A DNA stretch of 64,000 nucleotides from Anolis sagrei (GCF_037176765.1 NC_090023.1:147908866-147972865), one strand, 5' to 3'. Positions 1 to 45,844 are shown, numbered from the stretch's first letter. The notes: generated from the letters alone by a model not told the origin. Program-made: numbers and translations.

Positions 1-725
1 AAGAAAAAGAGTTATGATAGTATGGCCTGTTTTTCTCTGCCTGTTTTTTTTTGGGGGGGGGGGGGCAAACTGAACTGTCAGCCATAACGTGCTGTTATGG
101 ATATTTCTTTCCAGGTTCCTCCTCCTTTCTTGTCCTCAATTACTTCTGTCTGCAACTGGTCATGATAGTTACCTACTAATTACATAATTGCAATTTCTTG
201 GCCAGACACTGCAGTAAGAAACACCCAAGCCACTCCCTCCTCTTTCTGGAAATTAATTCATGGTTTAATAGAGTTGCATCAGACTTGGCACGGTCTTTGC
301 ATGATAATGACAGGATAAGATGGAGTGTTGAGCGTCAAGATGGAAGGAGCTATGTGCACATGCAAAGTCAAGTTCTGTATCATTTCAGCCAAAAGTTACA
401 TGGTTTTGAAAGAACTTTGTATCTTTTCTTACTATAGAATAATATAAATTACTGACCCCCTTCCCCAATTGAGTTTATTTGGGGGAGTAGTAGAGTGAAT
501 AGGCAGAAATCCTGCTATACTGGCCATTGGCATTATTGGCCATGTTATCTGTCACACTGTATATAAGTCTTCCCAAAAACGAGCATAATTCAGATAAGTG
601 CTGGGAACCAAAAGGGCTCTCGTGAAAGCATGTTTCCAGAATAATGGGTGTGCTGTGAGGCAAAGTGCCAACTGTGGCTGCAACAGACTACCCTTTACAG
701 TAGCAGAGAAATAAAAGTTGTGGTT
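1..725. other. intergenic, nothing recognised
   Basis: No exon with matching splice sites and no repeat family that I recognise is visible here. A 13-base G run lies at about 53-65. Short open frames are isolated and lack any known motif. Confidence 0.4.
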
Positions 726-1660
726 TACTTACTTACTTAGGCGATCCCTTGTTGTCCGAGTAGGATTGTCTTTCAAGATCCGTGTATTGGTGGTGGGTAC
801 GTAGGTGACTGTGAAGCCCTATTCTTGACCTGCGTGGTCTCCTGCAGTGAAGGCATCGGTTTCCAAGTCCCGGTCGGGGTTGACTTGACGCGCCTTCCTC
901 TTGACATGTTTCTCTCTTTTGCCCTCCATTTGTGCCTCTTCAAATTCTACAGCACTGCTGGTCACAGCTGACCTCCAGCTGGTGATCTCAAGGGCCAGGG
1001 CTTCCCAGTTTTCTCTGTCTATGCTAGCATTTTTAAGGTTGGCTTTAAGCCCATCTTTAAATCTCTTTTTCTGTCCACCAACATTTCGTTTTCCGCTCTT
1101 GAATGAGTTCAGAGTAGAGCAACTTCTGTGGGAGACGGTGGTTGGGCATTAGGACAATGTGGCCGGTCCAGCGGAGTTGATGACGGATGACCATCGCTTC
1201 AATGATGGTGGTCTTTCCTTTTTCCAGCATGCTGACATTTGTCTGCCTGTCTTCCCAAGAAATTTGCAGGATTTTTCTGAGGCAACGTCGATGGAATCAT
1301 TCTAGGAGTTGCATGTTACGTCTGTAGATAGTCTTGCAGGCGTATAGCAGGGTTGGGAGGACAGTAACTTTATACACAAGCACCTTGGTATCCCTACAGA
1401 TGTCCCAGTCCTCAAACAATCTGTAATTCGTTTGGAAAAATGCTGCACTTGCAGAGCTCAGGTGGTGTTGTATTTCAGTGCCAATGTTGACTTTTGTGGA
1501 GAGGTGACTGTCAAGGTAGCGGAAATTGTCAACTTTTTTAATGTTACATTAGAAACATTTAGAACATTTTCAAAAGCTGTGGGCATCTGCGCCCAAAGGT
1601 AATGTCTAAATTTGTAGCCTTGCATAATGATGCAGCAGCCCACCAAAGGCAGCATCATCT
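726..1660 (-). mobile_element. LINE 3' end (endonuclease/RT non-LTR element), antisense
   Basis: Read on the minus strand, this region gives degraded LINE ORF2 C-terminal sequence, with stretches such as HIVLMPNHRLP, KRFKDGLKANLKN and ENWEALALE. The 3' terminus is on the left and ends in a repeated TAAG tail (seen as cttacttactt on the + strand). The same 3' end occurs in sense orientation at about 5890-6117. The reading frame is broken, so this is a dead 5'-truncated copy. I cannot name the clade with confidence. Confidence 0.7.
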
Positions 1661-2689
1661 AAACAATCTCAAAAATGCCCCCCTCCCCCCATCAGACAGT
1701 TGATCCTTGAGAAACAGCAGTTAAGGTTTCTGATGAAAACAACAGAAAATACATTTCTTTGTTCCTGCTACTTTGAAGCCTGTTGATTGGGGCTACTGCC
1801 TTGGATTGCCAAAAGCAACAACTCATTTCAGGACCAAAATCAGAGGCCAAGGGTGTAGTCTTGTGAAGTCATAGTAGGAGAGCGAGCAGAATATGGACCA
1901 TGAACCATAACTGCTTATGGAATTAGCATAAATGTTATTAGATTATATGAGAGCAGAATTTGGTAGGATATGGCTGGCTGCGTATTATGGCAATCCAGAG
2001 CCTTGGAAAGGTCACCAAAACATTTTGGGGCTGGGAACAAGATATGCCCAAAAGCCATAGTGGTTGCCACAATCTCAATTAGAATTTCCATTCTATGGAA
2101 TGGCACATGGAGATCTTTTCGGGATCTTATGTCTCAGTGCCAGCCCTAGATTCTGTGGCAGAACTACTTTCAGTTTGCAATAAGAGAGCTCAGGAATCAT
2201 GGTACTGCTGCTCCACCCCTGGCCTTCCTCCAGAGAAAGCAACAGGTTTGGGGACATTGCACCCACCATTTCTATACCTGGTCTTCCCACCTTAGCAGTT
2301 GCCACACTCATGCAAACCGTTCACATTGAGTCCTCAGATGGGAGTGAATGGACATAACATGCCCAGGCTATAATGCAGGGAAAGAAAAAGTGCATTCCAA
2401 AACAGAAAATATTATAAGGGAATAACTGGTTGACTGGTTGTGTTCAGCATAGGAGGAGCCATTTTAAAACCAGAAGGCAAACTGGAAGTTGAAAAGGCAG
2501 AATTGCTCCCTTCTGCCCAAAAGGATATGGGAAATTGTTAGTTTAATCCCCTTAAAAATAAACAAAATATAACACAGGGTGGGCGTAATCCTTTTGAGTC
2601 CCAGAGGAGACCAATGCAGCTCTTAACGTCCAGATGTTGTCTCTAAGTGTGCATGTGTTATCTCTAAGTGTGTATGTTGCCTGTTGAAT
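1661..2689. other. intergenic, nothing recognised
   Basis: There is a C-rich run near 1679-1690 and otherwise ordinary sequence. I see no exon, no terminal inverted repeat and no recognised repeat consensus. Confidence 0.35.
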
Positions 2690-2850
2690 AATTTCACAGG
2701 ATTTTCTTAGGTAAGGAATACTCAGAGGTGTTTTTGCCAGGTCCTTCCTCTGAAATGTAGCCTACAGCACTTGGTATTCATTGATGGTCTCCCATCAAAG
2801 TCCTAACTAGAGCTGACTTGGCTAGCTTCCAAGATCAGACAGATCTTGCA
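2690..2850 (-). mobile_element. 5S-rRNA-derived SINE, antisense
   Basis: The reverse complement of 2761-2846 follows vertebrate 5S rRNA closely: GTCTGATCTTGGAAGCTAGC, then GATGGGAGACC, then GTGCTGTAGG. These correspond to the internal control region and 3' end of 5S rRNA. The non-5S SINE body (2690-2760 on the + strand) contains aaggaatactcagaggtg, also found at 51395-51420. It is a diverged SINE with a 5S-type head and not a functional rRNA gene. Confidence 0.75.
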
Positions 2851-3635
2851 GTGTATGTGACCTATTTCACTTTAAATCCAGTTTGTATACAAAACTCAAA
2901 AGTTATTCTCCAACATTATCACTCACTTGGTAGTGTCTCCCTACCCCTGTCCCAAAGAACTATGTCTAGTAGCTGTGTCCTGTCAAGCCTATTAGTTGTC
3001 CAGTCACAAACAGGGTGGTGTAAGTCTAGCAGGTTGAAGTATCTGTCACTCAAGGGTCATCAATACCACCTACTTACAGAAATACCTGTCAATAAAGGGT
3101 AGTCCTACTCCAATCTTCAAAAAATGGGATGTAAGAAATGAGATAACTGAACCCAAACTAGATTTTTGAAAAAAATAAGCATCAAATAGTTATGGATTTA
3201 AAGTTGTCTGAATCTTTCTTCTTCTCGAATGAGTTCTTAATAATCTCAGCCAACAGAATTCCAAGTTTCTGCTAGTTGGCTTTCTCCAGCCAGAGTGGGT
3301 GTAGATCAAATTTAATAGCTGCCATCATATTCCCTTGGACATTTTTTTTAATACAGCAGACACAACTTCTGGTTTCTGTTAAAGGACAAACAGGAATGTG
3401 TTTCTAACCTATTTAGCTGCTGTCAGATCAAACCAAGGAAGAATAACTTGTCTGATTTTGCAGTTTTAAGGTTTCCTGTAATAGAAGCCTTTAAAAAATC
3501 TGACCAAATGATGAACAAGTGTTTGGCTATGTTTGACTCTTCCTCTGAATAGTTTATAACCATTCTGAGAAACCACCCATATGAACTTGCCCTATACTTT
3601 AATTTTCCTGTTATAAGTTCTACTCCTACTGCTAT
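2851..3635. other. intergenic, nothing recognised
   Basis: AT-rich unique-looking sequence with no supported gene or repeat. Confidence 0.35.
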
Positions 3636-3955
3636 TTATTTATCATGTCAGAAGCAAATTGAGGGTACAGCTGTAGTTAAAAACCTGGCATATTAAATAT
3701 CATTTGACAAGTAGCTGGCCACTTGGAGTGCCTCTGGTGTTGCTGTAAGAAAGGCCTCCATTGTGCATGTGGCAGGGCCCAGACTGCATTGTAATAGGTG
3801 GTCTGTGGTTTGCTTTTCTCTACACTTGCATGTCATGGACTCCACTTTGTAGCCCCATTTCTCCTTGCAAGATCGTAACACATCTGGGGGTCCCCTGGGC
3901 AACTTCTTTGTAGATGACTGATTCTCTCACACCAGAAGCGACTAGCAGCATGCAA
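3636..3955 (-). mobile_element. LINE 3'-terminal fragment, antisense
   Basis: The minus strand encodes the motif CKCREKQTTDHLLQC followed by MEAFLTATPEALQVA, the C-terminal part of a LINE ORF. The same segment recurs at 46938-47160 and 47479-47560, where it reads CECGEEQTTDHLLQC. The left edge is a tatttatttatcatgtcag terminus shared with copies at 35216 and 46940. The copy is 5' truncated and dead. Confidence 0.65.
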
Positions 3956-4288
3956 CCAAACATACTCCTACTGCAAAGACTAGTGAGAGGTTATTTTTAT
4001 TGAAGTTCCTATCTCCAGAGATGTGTGGCTGGGTTGAGGTGCTTTTAAAAAACTTTGTAAATATCTATTTCAAATGGCTCTAAATTACCAGCTTTTATTG
4101 TCATCCAACTGTTCAATGCCTTGACTGCTGTGGCTTTAGAATATTATCTTATATTACTTGGAATGTTATTTTTAAACATGTATTTTGTAAACCTATTTTT
4201 AAACTGTTGTTTTTGAGAAGACCCAAAAAAAAGAAAAGAAATGAATACAAGGGGCTCTTGTTAAACGACCTTCTAAAAGGTTCTAACA

Positions 4289-6140
4289 CAGTGTTTCTCA
4301 ACCTTCCTAATGCTGCGACCCCTTAATACAGATCCTCATGTTGTGGTGACCCCCAACCATAACATTATTTTCGTCGCTGCTTCGTACCTGTAATTTTCTC
4401 CTGTAATGAATTGTAATGTAAATATCTGATATGCAGGATGTATTTTTTATTCACTGGACCAAATTTGGCACAAATGCCCGATACGCCCAACTTTTAATAC
4501 TGGTGGGTTGAGGGGGGATTGGTTTTGTCATTTGGGAGTTGTAGTTGCTGAGATTTATAGTTAGCCTACAATCAAAGAGCATTCTGAGCTCCACCAGTGA
4601 TGGAATTGAACCAAACTTGGCACACAGAACTCCCATGACCGACCAAAAATACTGGAAGAGTTTGGTGGGCATTGACCTTGAGTTTGGAGTTGTAGGTCAC
4701 TTACATCTAGAGAGCACTGTGGACTCAGACAATGATGGATCTGGACCAAATTTGGCACAGACACCCAATATGCCCAAATGTGAACACTTGTGGAGTTTGG
4801 GGAAAATAGACCTTGACATTTGGGAGTTGTAGTTGCTGGGATTTATAGTCAACCTACAATCAAAGAGTATTATGAACCCCACCAACGATGGAATTGAGCC
4901 AAACTTGGCGCACAGAACTCCCATGACCAACAGAAAATACTGGAAGGGTTTGGTGGGCATTGACTTTGAGTTTTGGAGTGGTAGTTCACCTACATCCAAA
5001 GAGTAGGTGGAGGACTTTTGATGGGAGGATTCACTGTCTGTTTCCAAAAAGAAAGAGAAGGACAGGCAGAGATATCTTCAACCTCCTCTGCCAAAGGGGT
5101 TCCTAAGACCATCTGAAATATGTGAACCCTCCTTGTGACCCCCCCCCCCCCGGGGACCTGACCCCCAACTCCCTCGATGGACTGTCATCTTGTCATGATG
5201 AGGGGGCTTGTGTGTTCCAATGAACCTGCGGGCACAACAACTGGAGTCATGCACTCCCAGGAGTGGCCGCAGGGGATGTTCCAGATCAAGCACAGTCCCA
5301 AGACCCAAAGACCTCAACGGTGGAGCAGGCAGGGGATAACATGGTACATGTTACAATGGCTGTGAAGACGGAAGAAGGCTGCAACAGATTGAGAAGCCAT
5401 GGTCGTCATGTTAAACTATGCCAGCTGTGAAACCTCACTCCGTGAAGACTGTGTTGATCTGTTGTGCACTGATCTCTACACATTAAAAAAACTCACGCAC
5501 AGGCGTCTTCCAAGGAAAACAAAAACAAACCAACAAAAGTCCCATGGCGATCAGCGAGTGGCAACGGGGGCAGGACTGTGAAATCTGGAAGCCCCTAGTC
5601 ACAGACTGGCACATGGGCGGTGGATATGGACTCAGTCATTCTACCTCAAGGTCCAAGGAAGCTGTATCCATGACTGAGCAGCCCTTTTGAGGATCCACTC
5701 TGCTCACGCCACATGGGGAAGGGGCTAGAAAAGGTGCCCTAAACATAGTCTGCTTCTCTTACCCCTGACTGGACTGCTGCGTCCAGTGGGGTCACCACCC
5801 TGCGGCCAAAAAAGAAAAATGAACTTCAGAACATGGAACATATGGACACTGATGTACAACACTGATAGTGAATGCCCCGAACGCAGAACTGTCATCTTTT
5901 TTTTAGAGGCATGAATGGAGGGTGAAAGAGAAACGTGCCAAGAGGAAGGCGTGTCAAGCCAACCCCGACTGAGACCTCCTTCCATCTGGAAACCAATGCC
6001 CTCACTGCGGGAGAAGATGCAGATCAAGAATAGGGCTCCATAGTCACCTACGGATCCACCAGTACACTGACCTTGGAAGACTATCGTACTCGGACAATGA
6101 GGGATCGCCCAAGTAAGACCCCCAAGGTTGAGAAACACTG
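4289..6140 (-). mobile_element. SPIN-type hAT transposon, interrupted by a LINE
   Basis: The left end cagtgtttctcaacc and the right end ggttgagaaacactg form terminal inverted repeats. They are flanked by near-identical 8-bp target duplications, ttctaaca (4281-4288) and gtctaaca (6141-6148). The subterminal sequence (gctgcgaccccttaatac, gtgacccccaaccata, gatatgcaggatg) matches my memory of SPIN, the hAT family known for horizontal transfer among tetrapods. The interior carries the tandem-like motif seen in the copies at 15353 and 39057. It encodes no transposase and is a non-autonomous copy, opposite in orientation to the other two. Confidence 0.85.
5150..6117 (+). mobile_element. internally deleted LINE nested in the SPIN copy
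   Basis: This insert breaks the SPIN element after a C run at about 5140-5152 and ends in a cccaagtaag tail. Its left part looks like a LINE 5' UTR and the start of an endonuclease ORF (near 5818-5892, reading RTWNIWTLMYNTDSECPERR). From about 5905 it jumps directly to the 3' end of the same family, shared with 726-900. The whole central endonuclease/RT region is missing, so this is a short non-autonomous derivative. Confidence 0.65.
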
Positions 6141-6976
6141 GTCTAACACATCCTTTCTGGTTGCTTGATCCACCACCCTGTGCAGTGGGTATGGACAAAA
6201 AAGATTGGCACATGAGCTGCATATCCTACAAAGTCATGAGAATTTTCCTGCTGCTTGGATTAGTATGAAACACTTGTTTTGCTAGGATATTATGCCAGGA
6301 AGGGAGCCAAAGTGAATATTATGCCTCTCAGCTTTATCCCTGTTGTTGGGTAAACTGCAAGGTTAAAGTCCAGATTCCTTCTAGTTCAATTATTCTTTTG
6401 TAAGCTCAAGCAAAGAATTTACTCCATATAGATGCCTTTGCCCCCCCCCCCACCCCACCCCTTAAGCAGGGGATTTGGATTGACACCCTCAGGCAAGGCT
6501 GCAAAGCAAAGGAAAGTGTCATAAGAAGTTCCAAGAGGAGAGAAAGAGACCCCTGCTGGATTGATGCAGGTTGGAAGGGAGGAGGCTGGAGTCAAAGAAA
6601 GATGTGAATGTACTGTGCCAAGGAAAGCTTTTAGAGCCAGAAAAAAAGGGGAGGGGACTCATGAGGAAAAGCTAAGGATAGGGGGAGGTACAGAGGAGAA
6701 AAAGAGGTGTGGACCCAGCCTGGCAACCTGAAGGCTGCTTTCTGCCCGTTTGCACTTGTCTATTGTTATTTGCAAAGGTGGTTCAGAAGTTCAGGATCGC
6801 CATATATTCACTCACTTAGGAGAAGAAAAGGAGTAAAGGGAGACATGACAAGATGACAAGAGCCTCTTAGCCCCCCAGAAAGCAAAGGGACAGGAGCAGA
6901 GGAGGATCAGTGGGCAAAGGATGAGCTTAGAGAGAAAATGTGAAGCCTGAAGAATCAACTCACTGCTTATGGAAGG
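6141..6976 (+). promoter_or_regulatory. upstream region of the neurotrypsin-like gene
   Basis: This stretch lies between the SPIN element and the first ATG of the protease gene. It has a C run at about 6440-6455 and purine-rich sequence at 6530-6720. No TATA box or CpG island stands out. The 5' UTR must lie in or reach into this interval, because an in-frame stop at 6941-6943 closes the frame upstream of the ATG at 6977. The transcription start cannot be placed from sequence alone. Confidence 0.3.
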
Positions 6977-40595
<33,619 letters not shown>

Positions 40596-40938
40596 GAATT
40601 TCAACCCAAACATGGATTTTGCAAGCAGAATCTAAAACAGTGATCAGTGATGTACATTCTTTCTCTGTTTGTATGTCTGTTATGTTCACTGGTACTCAAG
40701 GCAGGTTTCTTTGTAGGTGTGCACTGTGAACAGATTACTAAAGAGAGTGAGTGAATGAAATTCTAAGATTTGTATCCTTCATGTCCTTATATTCAGACGA
40801 AAACCTGGTTGAATGAGATGTAGTGACGTTACCACCTCTTCAATAGAATCACCACTTTCTAATATTTCTCACCATATTTGTGCTGTCAGATTTTCCCACT
40901 GAGATTATAGCTTTTTCTGCCGGTTCCTTCATTCTATT
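40596..40938 (+). other. probable 3' UTR start of the protease gene
   Basis: Single-copy-looking sequence directly after the stop codon. No AATAAA is seen before the mariner element begins. Confidence 0.4.
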
Positions 40939-40940
40939 TA

Positions 40941-41699
40941 TGAGGGTTGAATGAAAAGTAATGCCCCCACCTTCGTTACCTGGGTTTGGATGGGAATATT
41001 TTAATAAATCAAACGCAGAAATAATCTTAGAATGTGCTCTTTAACTCCCACTATTCACTTTTCCACATAATCACCAGACAATTGGATACATTTCTGCCAA
41101 CAATGAACAAGTTTTCTGAAGCCGTCACCAAAGAAGTCAACACTCTGTTTTCGCAACTCATTGTGCACAGATCTTCAGATAGCCAAGCAAAGCAATAATG
41201 TGACCCACATGTCCTTGTGAAATGCAAATTATGCTTGAAATTTCTCTCTGATTGATATGACGATTATTCTGAATCAATCTGTCAACCTTTTGCTTGTGAA
41301 ACTCGGTTGCTGTCACAGGACATCCAACTCTTTGTCTGTCACTCAAGTCAGATGTTCTCACCTCAACATCTTTAAACTTACTCACCCAATGTCACACAGT
41401 ACTCACATCAACACAATCACCATAAACAGCTTGCATTCTCTGATGGATCTCCTTTGGGGTGACACCTTCTGCTGTCAAGAATTCAATGACTGCACATTGC
41501 TTAAGTCACATTGACCAACTGTCTGCGCAGGGTTCCATACTTTGCACTTTAACAACACAACTGTTCAATGCTAAGGATTTCTGCCAAAATGGAACTGTAG
41601 AGGAGAGTCTACTGAACAAGCCAGTACCTGCCACATACCAGTACTACCATCTGTTGAGGATTTACGAAGGTGGAAGCATTTCTTTTCATTCAACCCTCG
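40941..41699 (-). mobile_element. mariner-like DNA transposon, internally deleted
   Basis: Left end tgagggttgaatgaaaagta and right end (complement) cgagggttgaatgaaaag are terminal inverted repeats, with TA on both sides. On the minus strand 41158-41385 encodes a mariner transposase helix-turn-helix region, KVDRLIQNNRHINQREISSI then ISQGHVGHII. At 759 bp it is shorter than a full mariner (about 1.3 kb), and the catalytic part is not seen. It starts 345 bp after the protease stop codon. Confidence 0.88.
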
Positions 41700-42216
41700 T
41701 ATACTAGATTTTATATGATGGCCACCCATCTCTATTCATGTTCCATTTTCCAATTTCTTTCTATGCAGGCACAAGGAGTATCTGCTTAGAAGCTTAGCTA
41801 TAGGCTGACATGTCAGAGCTTACAAGCCATGATTTGCAATCAGAAACCTTGAAGTGGGTTTTCAAACAATTGTCTGTTTTTTAAACATATTGTTCATTTT
41901 TGTGTTGTCCTTGGTTCACTGTGATGGTTGATTTCAGTTACCATAGTTACGGCCACCATCTCCAGAGTGTGGACATTGGAAGGTATCAAAGGGAGTCCAA
42001 GGCAGATGGAAAATATATCAATTTTGATGACCTGTGTGTTGGAAAACTCAAGTTTTGCAGTGTAGTAGTATAAATTGTAAATGTGATGCCAGGTATGAGC
42101 TACTGTTTTCAGTCTCACAATATTGTCTTGGTTTGATCTCATCCTTTCCACATTCGTATTTCTTTTCTTCAGTCTGTTACTCAAGACAATGTGTAGATCT
42201 GAGGACTCCTTGGATA

Positions 42217-42740
42217 CTTTTTATTTATTTATTTATTTATTTATTTATTGCATTTATTGACCGCCCCTCTCAGCCCGAGGGCGACTCGGGGCGGTGAACA
42301 ACAACAAGGAAGACGGTGTACAGTGACTCGAGACGATACCAACCAGACAATACAACATAACATATACTTATACTAAAAATCCGCTTCGTCAAGTCCTGGG
42401 GTCATAGGCAGAATTCGTAGTCATAGTTCATTCCATTGTCATTCAATACACTCAGCTGAAGGCCTGCTCGAAGAGCCATGTTTTCAGGCCCCTACGAAAG
42501 GCCATCAAGGAGGGCGCCTGTCTAACTTCAGCAGGGAGGGCGTTCCACAGCCGGGGGGCCACCACCGAGAAGGCCCGTTCCCTCGTCCCCGCCAGACGAG
42601 CCTGTGAGGCAGGCGGGACCGAGAGAAGGGCCTCCCCGGATGATCTCAAGGCCCTCGTGGGCTCATAGGCCGAGATGCGGTCTGCAAGGTATTTTGGGCC
42701 GGAACCGTTTAGGGCTTTTTTATATTTTTTATATTCTCCA
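42217..42740 (-). mobile_element. CR1/L2-type LINE 3' end, antisense
   Basis: An (ATTT)n tail, then ttattgaccgcccctctcag and gggcgactcggggcggtgaa. The complement encodes ERAFSVVAPRLWNALPAEVR, then AFRRGLKTWLFEQAFS, the usual L2-like C-terminus. It is among the best preserved copies here, with that frame open for about 65 codons. Confidence 0.85.
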
Positions 42741-43550
42741 CCTTTTCACAAAACAAAGCAAAACACAATTGTGTGTTTTTTGCCTAAGAATAGCATCTTT
42801 CCTTCACACCATAAACTTATCTTTGATCCAAAGCTCTTAGAAATTACGCATTGCAAGAAAATAACAATAATGATAACCAACCACTTTTGGGAACCAAGCA
42901 AAACATGCTCATGAATAGCTTGGGGTCTGTCATCATGACAGAAAGAATGTTTTAGTTCGTTATGGCAGAGTTTGACATGAAGGATGACAAGTATGATTTT
43001 AGAAACAAAACACTGGGAGCAGAAACAAAGTGTATGTAGAGACATAGATTTTGGTGGGAAGAAACATCACAACCCATATCCATTCTTGTCTTCATCTTCA
43101 CCTTCATTTGGGAGCTGTTAACTCTTCTACCCTATGCTGACTTAACAATTTGATATATAACATACTTTCTTTTCTCCAGTGTCTGAATTAAAAATATCGC
43201 CTGTATTCTTCTACAGTCTATTTCTTTCCCTTCTAATTTGGCTTAGTCAATTAGCAGTTCATGGCAGTTGGTATGTTTTCTCAGCATACAATGGAATCTG
43301 GTTGAGGTGCATCCAATAATTTCCCTGTGAACAGAAAATATGCAAAACAAATACCTTTTAAAACTAGCGATACTGTCCAAAGTTTACAATATGTGAACTG
43401 TGTTATTTATTATATTCGTGATGTAGTGTGTTTGTCTCCTATTGCCATTGTTACTTGCTCTGAGGATGTTAGGGTTCAAAAATGGGAAAGAACTTTGTGA
43501 AAAAAAGACAATGATGAAGAGATAATTTGGTAAAGAGACAGGCTTGGGTC
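42741..43550. other. intergenic, nothing recognised
   Basis: AT-rich sequence with no supported gene. Confidence 0.35.
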
Positions 43551-43554
43551 CTGG

Positions 43555-43930
43555 CTGTTTGAAAAACCATATCTATACGAGCTGCCAAGTTTCTGAGATC
43601 TGCTTTCTCTTGGTCCCATCATCTCAGGCACATTAGGAATGGAGATGGGAAAGAGCCTTCTCCGTGGTGGCTCCCAAGATATGAAACTACTTTCCCTGAG
43701 AGAGTTGGTCAGCCAGCTTCCTGCTGTCTTTTCACCAGCAGATAAAGACCACCTTATTTCATGAAGCATTTGATTTTCGAATGCTGTGGCAGACAGAGCT
43801 TTTTATGGGGGGGGGGGGGGGTGTCTTTTTATTTTATTGTCTCTTAAGCATCTTTTGATGCTATTTTAAACTTGTGTTTTTTAAACAGTAATGTAATTTT
43901 TTAAATAAATAGATATTACTTGTATTCTGG
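43555..43930 (+). mobile_element. L2-type LINE 3' end, sense, degraded
   Basis: Sense sequence resembling ...RYETTFPERVG...FMKHLIFEC, the old L2-like C-terminus. It is followed by a G run at 43805-43821 and an aaataaatag tail. Confidence 0.45.
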
Positions 43931-44154
43931 TTTTAAAATGTTATACAATATGTCAGATCCCATAGAAAAAAGTGGAATATAAAGTGGAGTCATCAAGAGA
44001 GGCAGGTAATAAATAAAATGTATTATTCTTCTGATTGTTATTGTTATTATTATTATTTATAAATAAGTAATTGGGATCCTGTGTTTCCATGAAATGCTCA
44101 TAAGCCTTGAAAAGCTGATATACCTCTATGTTCTATGTATGTTCTACCTGTGTA

Positions 44155-44160
44155 AATAAA
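44155..44160 (+). terminator. candidate poly(A) signal for the protease gene
   Basis: AATAAA followed by attgttttatgttctgtttt, a GT/T-rich downstream stretch. It lies 3.6 kb after the stop codon and beyond several repeats, so the link to the protease transcript is only a possibility. Confidence 0.2.
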
Positions 44161-44597
44161 ACAAACATTACACAAAAATATTGTTTTATGTTCTGTTTTC
44201 ATCCCAAACAAATCCAGCTCAGGTAGCATAGCAGCGAATTAGTGGTGCTCATGCTTAAAAGCAACAATTATAAATTAAACCTAAAGTGGATATTTTTACT
44301 GAACCATTCAGTAATCGATGAAACTGATAGGAGACACTTAGGATTTTTAAGCAGCCTCACAATAGCTGTTCCACTTCTGTATCAAAGTGCAGTCTTCAAG
44401 GTTGCTAGTGCTAACTCAGGTTTCATCCACCAAACAAGAACAATGTTACAGATATTGCTTTGGGTAGTATAACAACTTTTTCTGAGACAAGGTTGTAACA
44501 TATCCAAAATATTATTCCAATACACAAAGTACTTTAGGATAATTTCCAAATCATTTATTAGTGGAGTTAATAAGAATCACTAGTCGAGAGCTTAAGA

Positions 44598-44732
44598 CAG
44601 TAGTTCCCAACCTGGGGTCCCCAAATGTTTTTGGCCTACAACTCCCAGAAATCCCAGCCAGTTTACCAGCTGTTAGGATTTCTGCGAGTTGAAGGCCAAA
44701 AATATCTGGGAATCCCAGGTTGAGAACCAGTG
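44598..44732. mobile_element. hAT MITE
   Basis: Left end cagtagttcccaacctgggg, right end caggttgagaaccagtg. Flanks gcttaaga and gtttaaga (7 of 8). Same family as 16702 and 55711. Confidence 0.85.
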
Positions 44733-44939
44733 GTTTAAGAGGTTGTCTAAACCGTAAAAATAATCCAGCTGCAGAAATAGCTGTGGCAATAATGAGCATA
44801 AAGGAACGGTTTGGGTGTCTATTACTTTAAACAATGACAGCAATGACTTATTTCTAGCTCACAATTCATTGCTCCACAGCTAAGAACTACATTATTTGGC
44901 ACTGCATAGAGTGATGCAAGTTAACTCAAGAAAGAAGTC

Positions 44940-45844
44940 AGTGGCTTCTCTGTGTAGTCTAACATGGCCTTGCAGCTTCAAAGCCTGGCTGCTTCCTGCT
45001 CGGGGATCCTTTGTTGGGAGGTGGTAGCTGGCCCTGATTGTTTCTTGTCTGGAGCTCTCCTGTCTTTATTTATTTATTTATTTATTTATTATTATTATAA
45101 CTTTATTTGTACCCCGCTAGCATCTCCCGAAGCCCCAAAACACAATACAACAATACAATACCAAAAGCAAATTAAAAACAGTTAAGCAGAAAACAATAAC
45201 AGTAACAATACAACAAGACACTATTAAAACTGGGCCGGCCAGAGTAGGGGTACAGGATTAAAAGTGCTGATGTGGTGGGAGGAATGTAGGATTATAATAT
45301 AAGTGCAGTGTGCAGTGATCTTGGTTCTACTAAAGTGCTTCTAGGACTTGGTGCTGGAGGTTCCTAATCTGAAAAGGCACATCGGAACAGCCAGGTTTTC
45401 AGATTCTTTCTGAAGACTGCCAATGTAGGGGTCTGTCTGAGATTTACTGTTATGATTTTAGAGTTTTTTAAAATACTGGTAGCCAGATTTTGTTCATTTT
45501 CATTGTTTCCTCCTTTTTGTTGAAATTGTCCACATGCTTGTGGATTTCAATGGTTTCTCTGTGTAGTCTGACATGGAGAAGCCATTGAAATCCACAAGCA
45601 TGTGGACAATTTCAACAGGAAGGAGGAAACCATAAAATGAACGAAATCTGGCTACCAGTATTTAAAAAAACCTCTAAAATCATGACAATAAATAAAAAAC
45701 AAAACTCAGAAATAGGGGAATTCCAGACAATAATCAATCAGGGCCAGGTAGCACCTCCAAACAAAGGATTCCCCCAAGCAGGAAGCAGCCTGCCACAGAT
45801 GTGGGCGAAACTTCAGGAGATAATGCTTCTGAAACATGGCCATG
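44940..45844. mobile_element. Penelope-like element, head-to-head, with nested CR1/L2 tail
   Basis: 44940-45060 and 45430-45572 are antisense Penelope-like sequence. They are split by a CR1/L2 tail (45062-45430, starting with (ATTT)n and ctttatttgtaccccgc). At 45573 the strand flips: agaagccattgaaatccaca and agcatgtggacaatttcaac mirror the preceding tccacatgcttgtggatttc. The sense copy then runs to the terminal repeat at 45844. Confidence 0.6.

Noticed and set aside
2761-2846. 5S rRNA gene on the minus strand
   Set aside because: It is diverged from 5S rRNA, lacks the 5' part and is fused to a SINE body shared with 51318-51482.
1-6976. Possible last exons of an upstream neighbour gene
   Set aside because: Scanning for conserved coding blocks with splice signals found only LINE, SINE and SPIN sequence.
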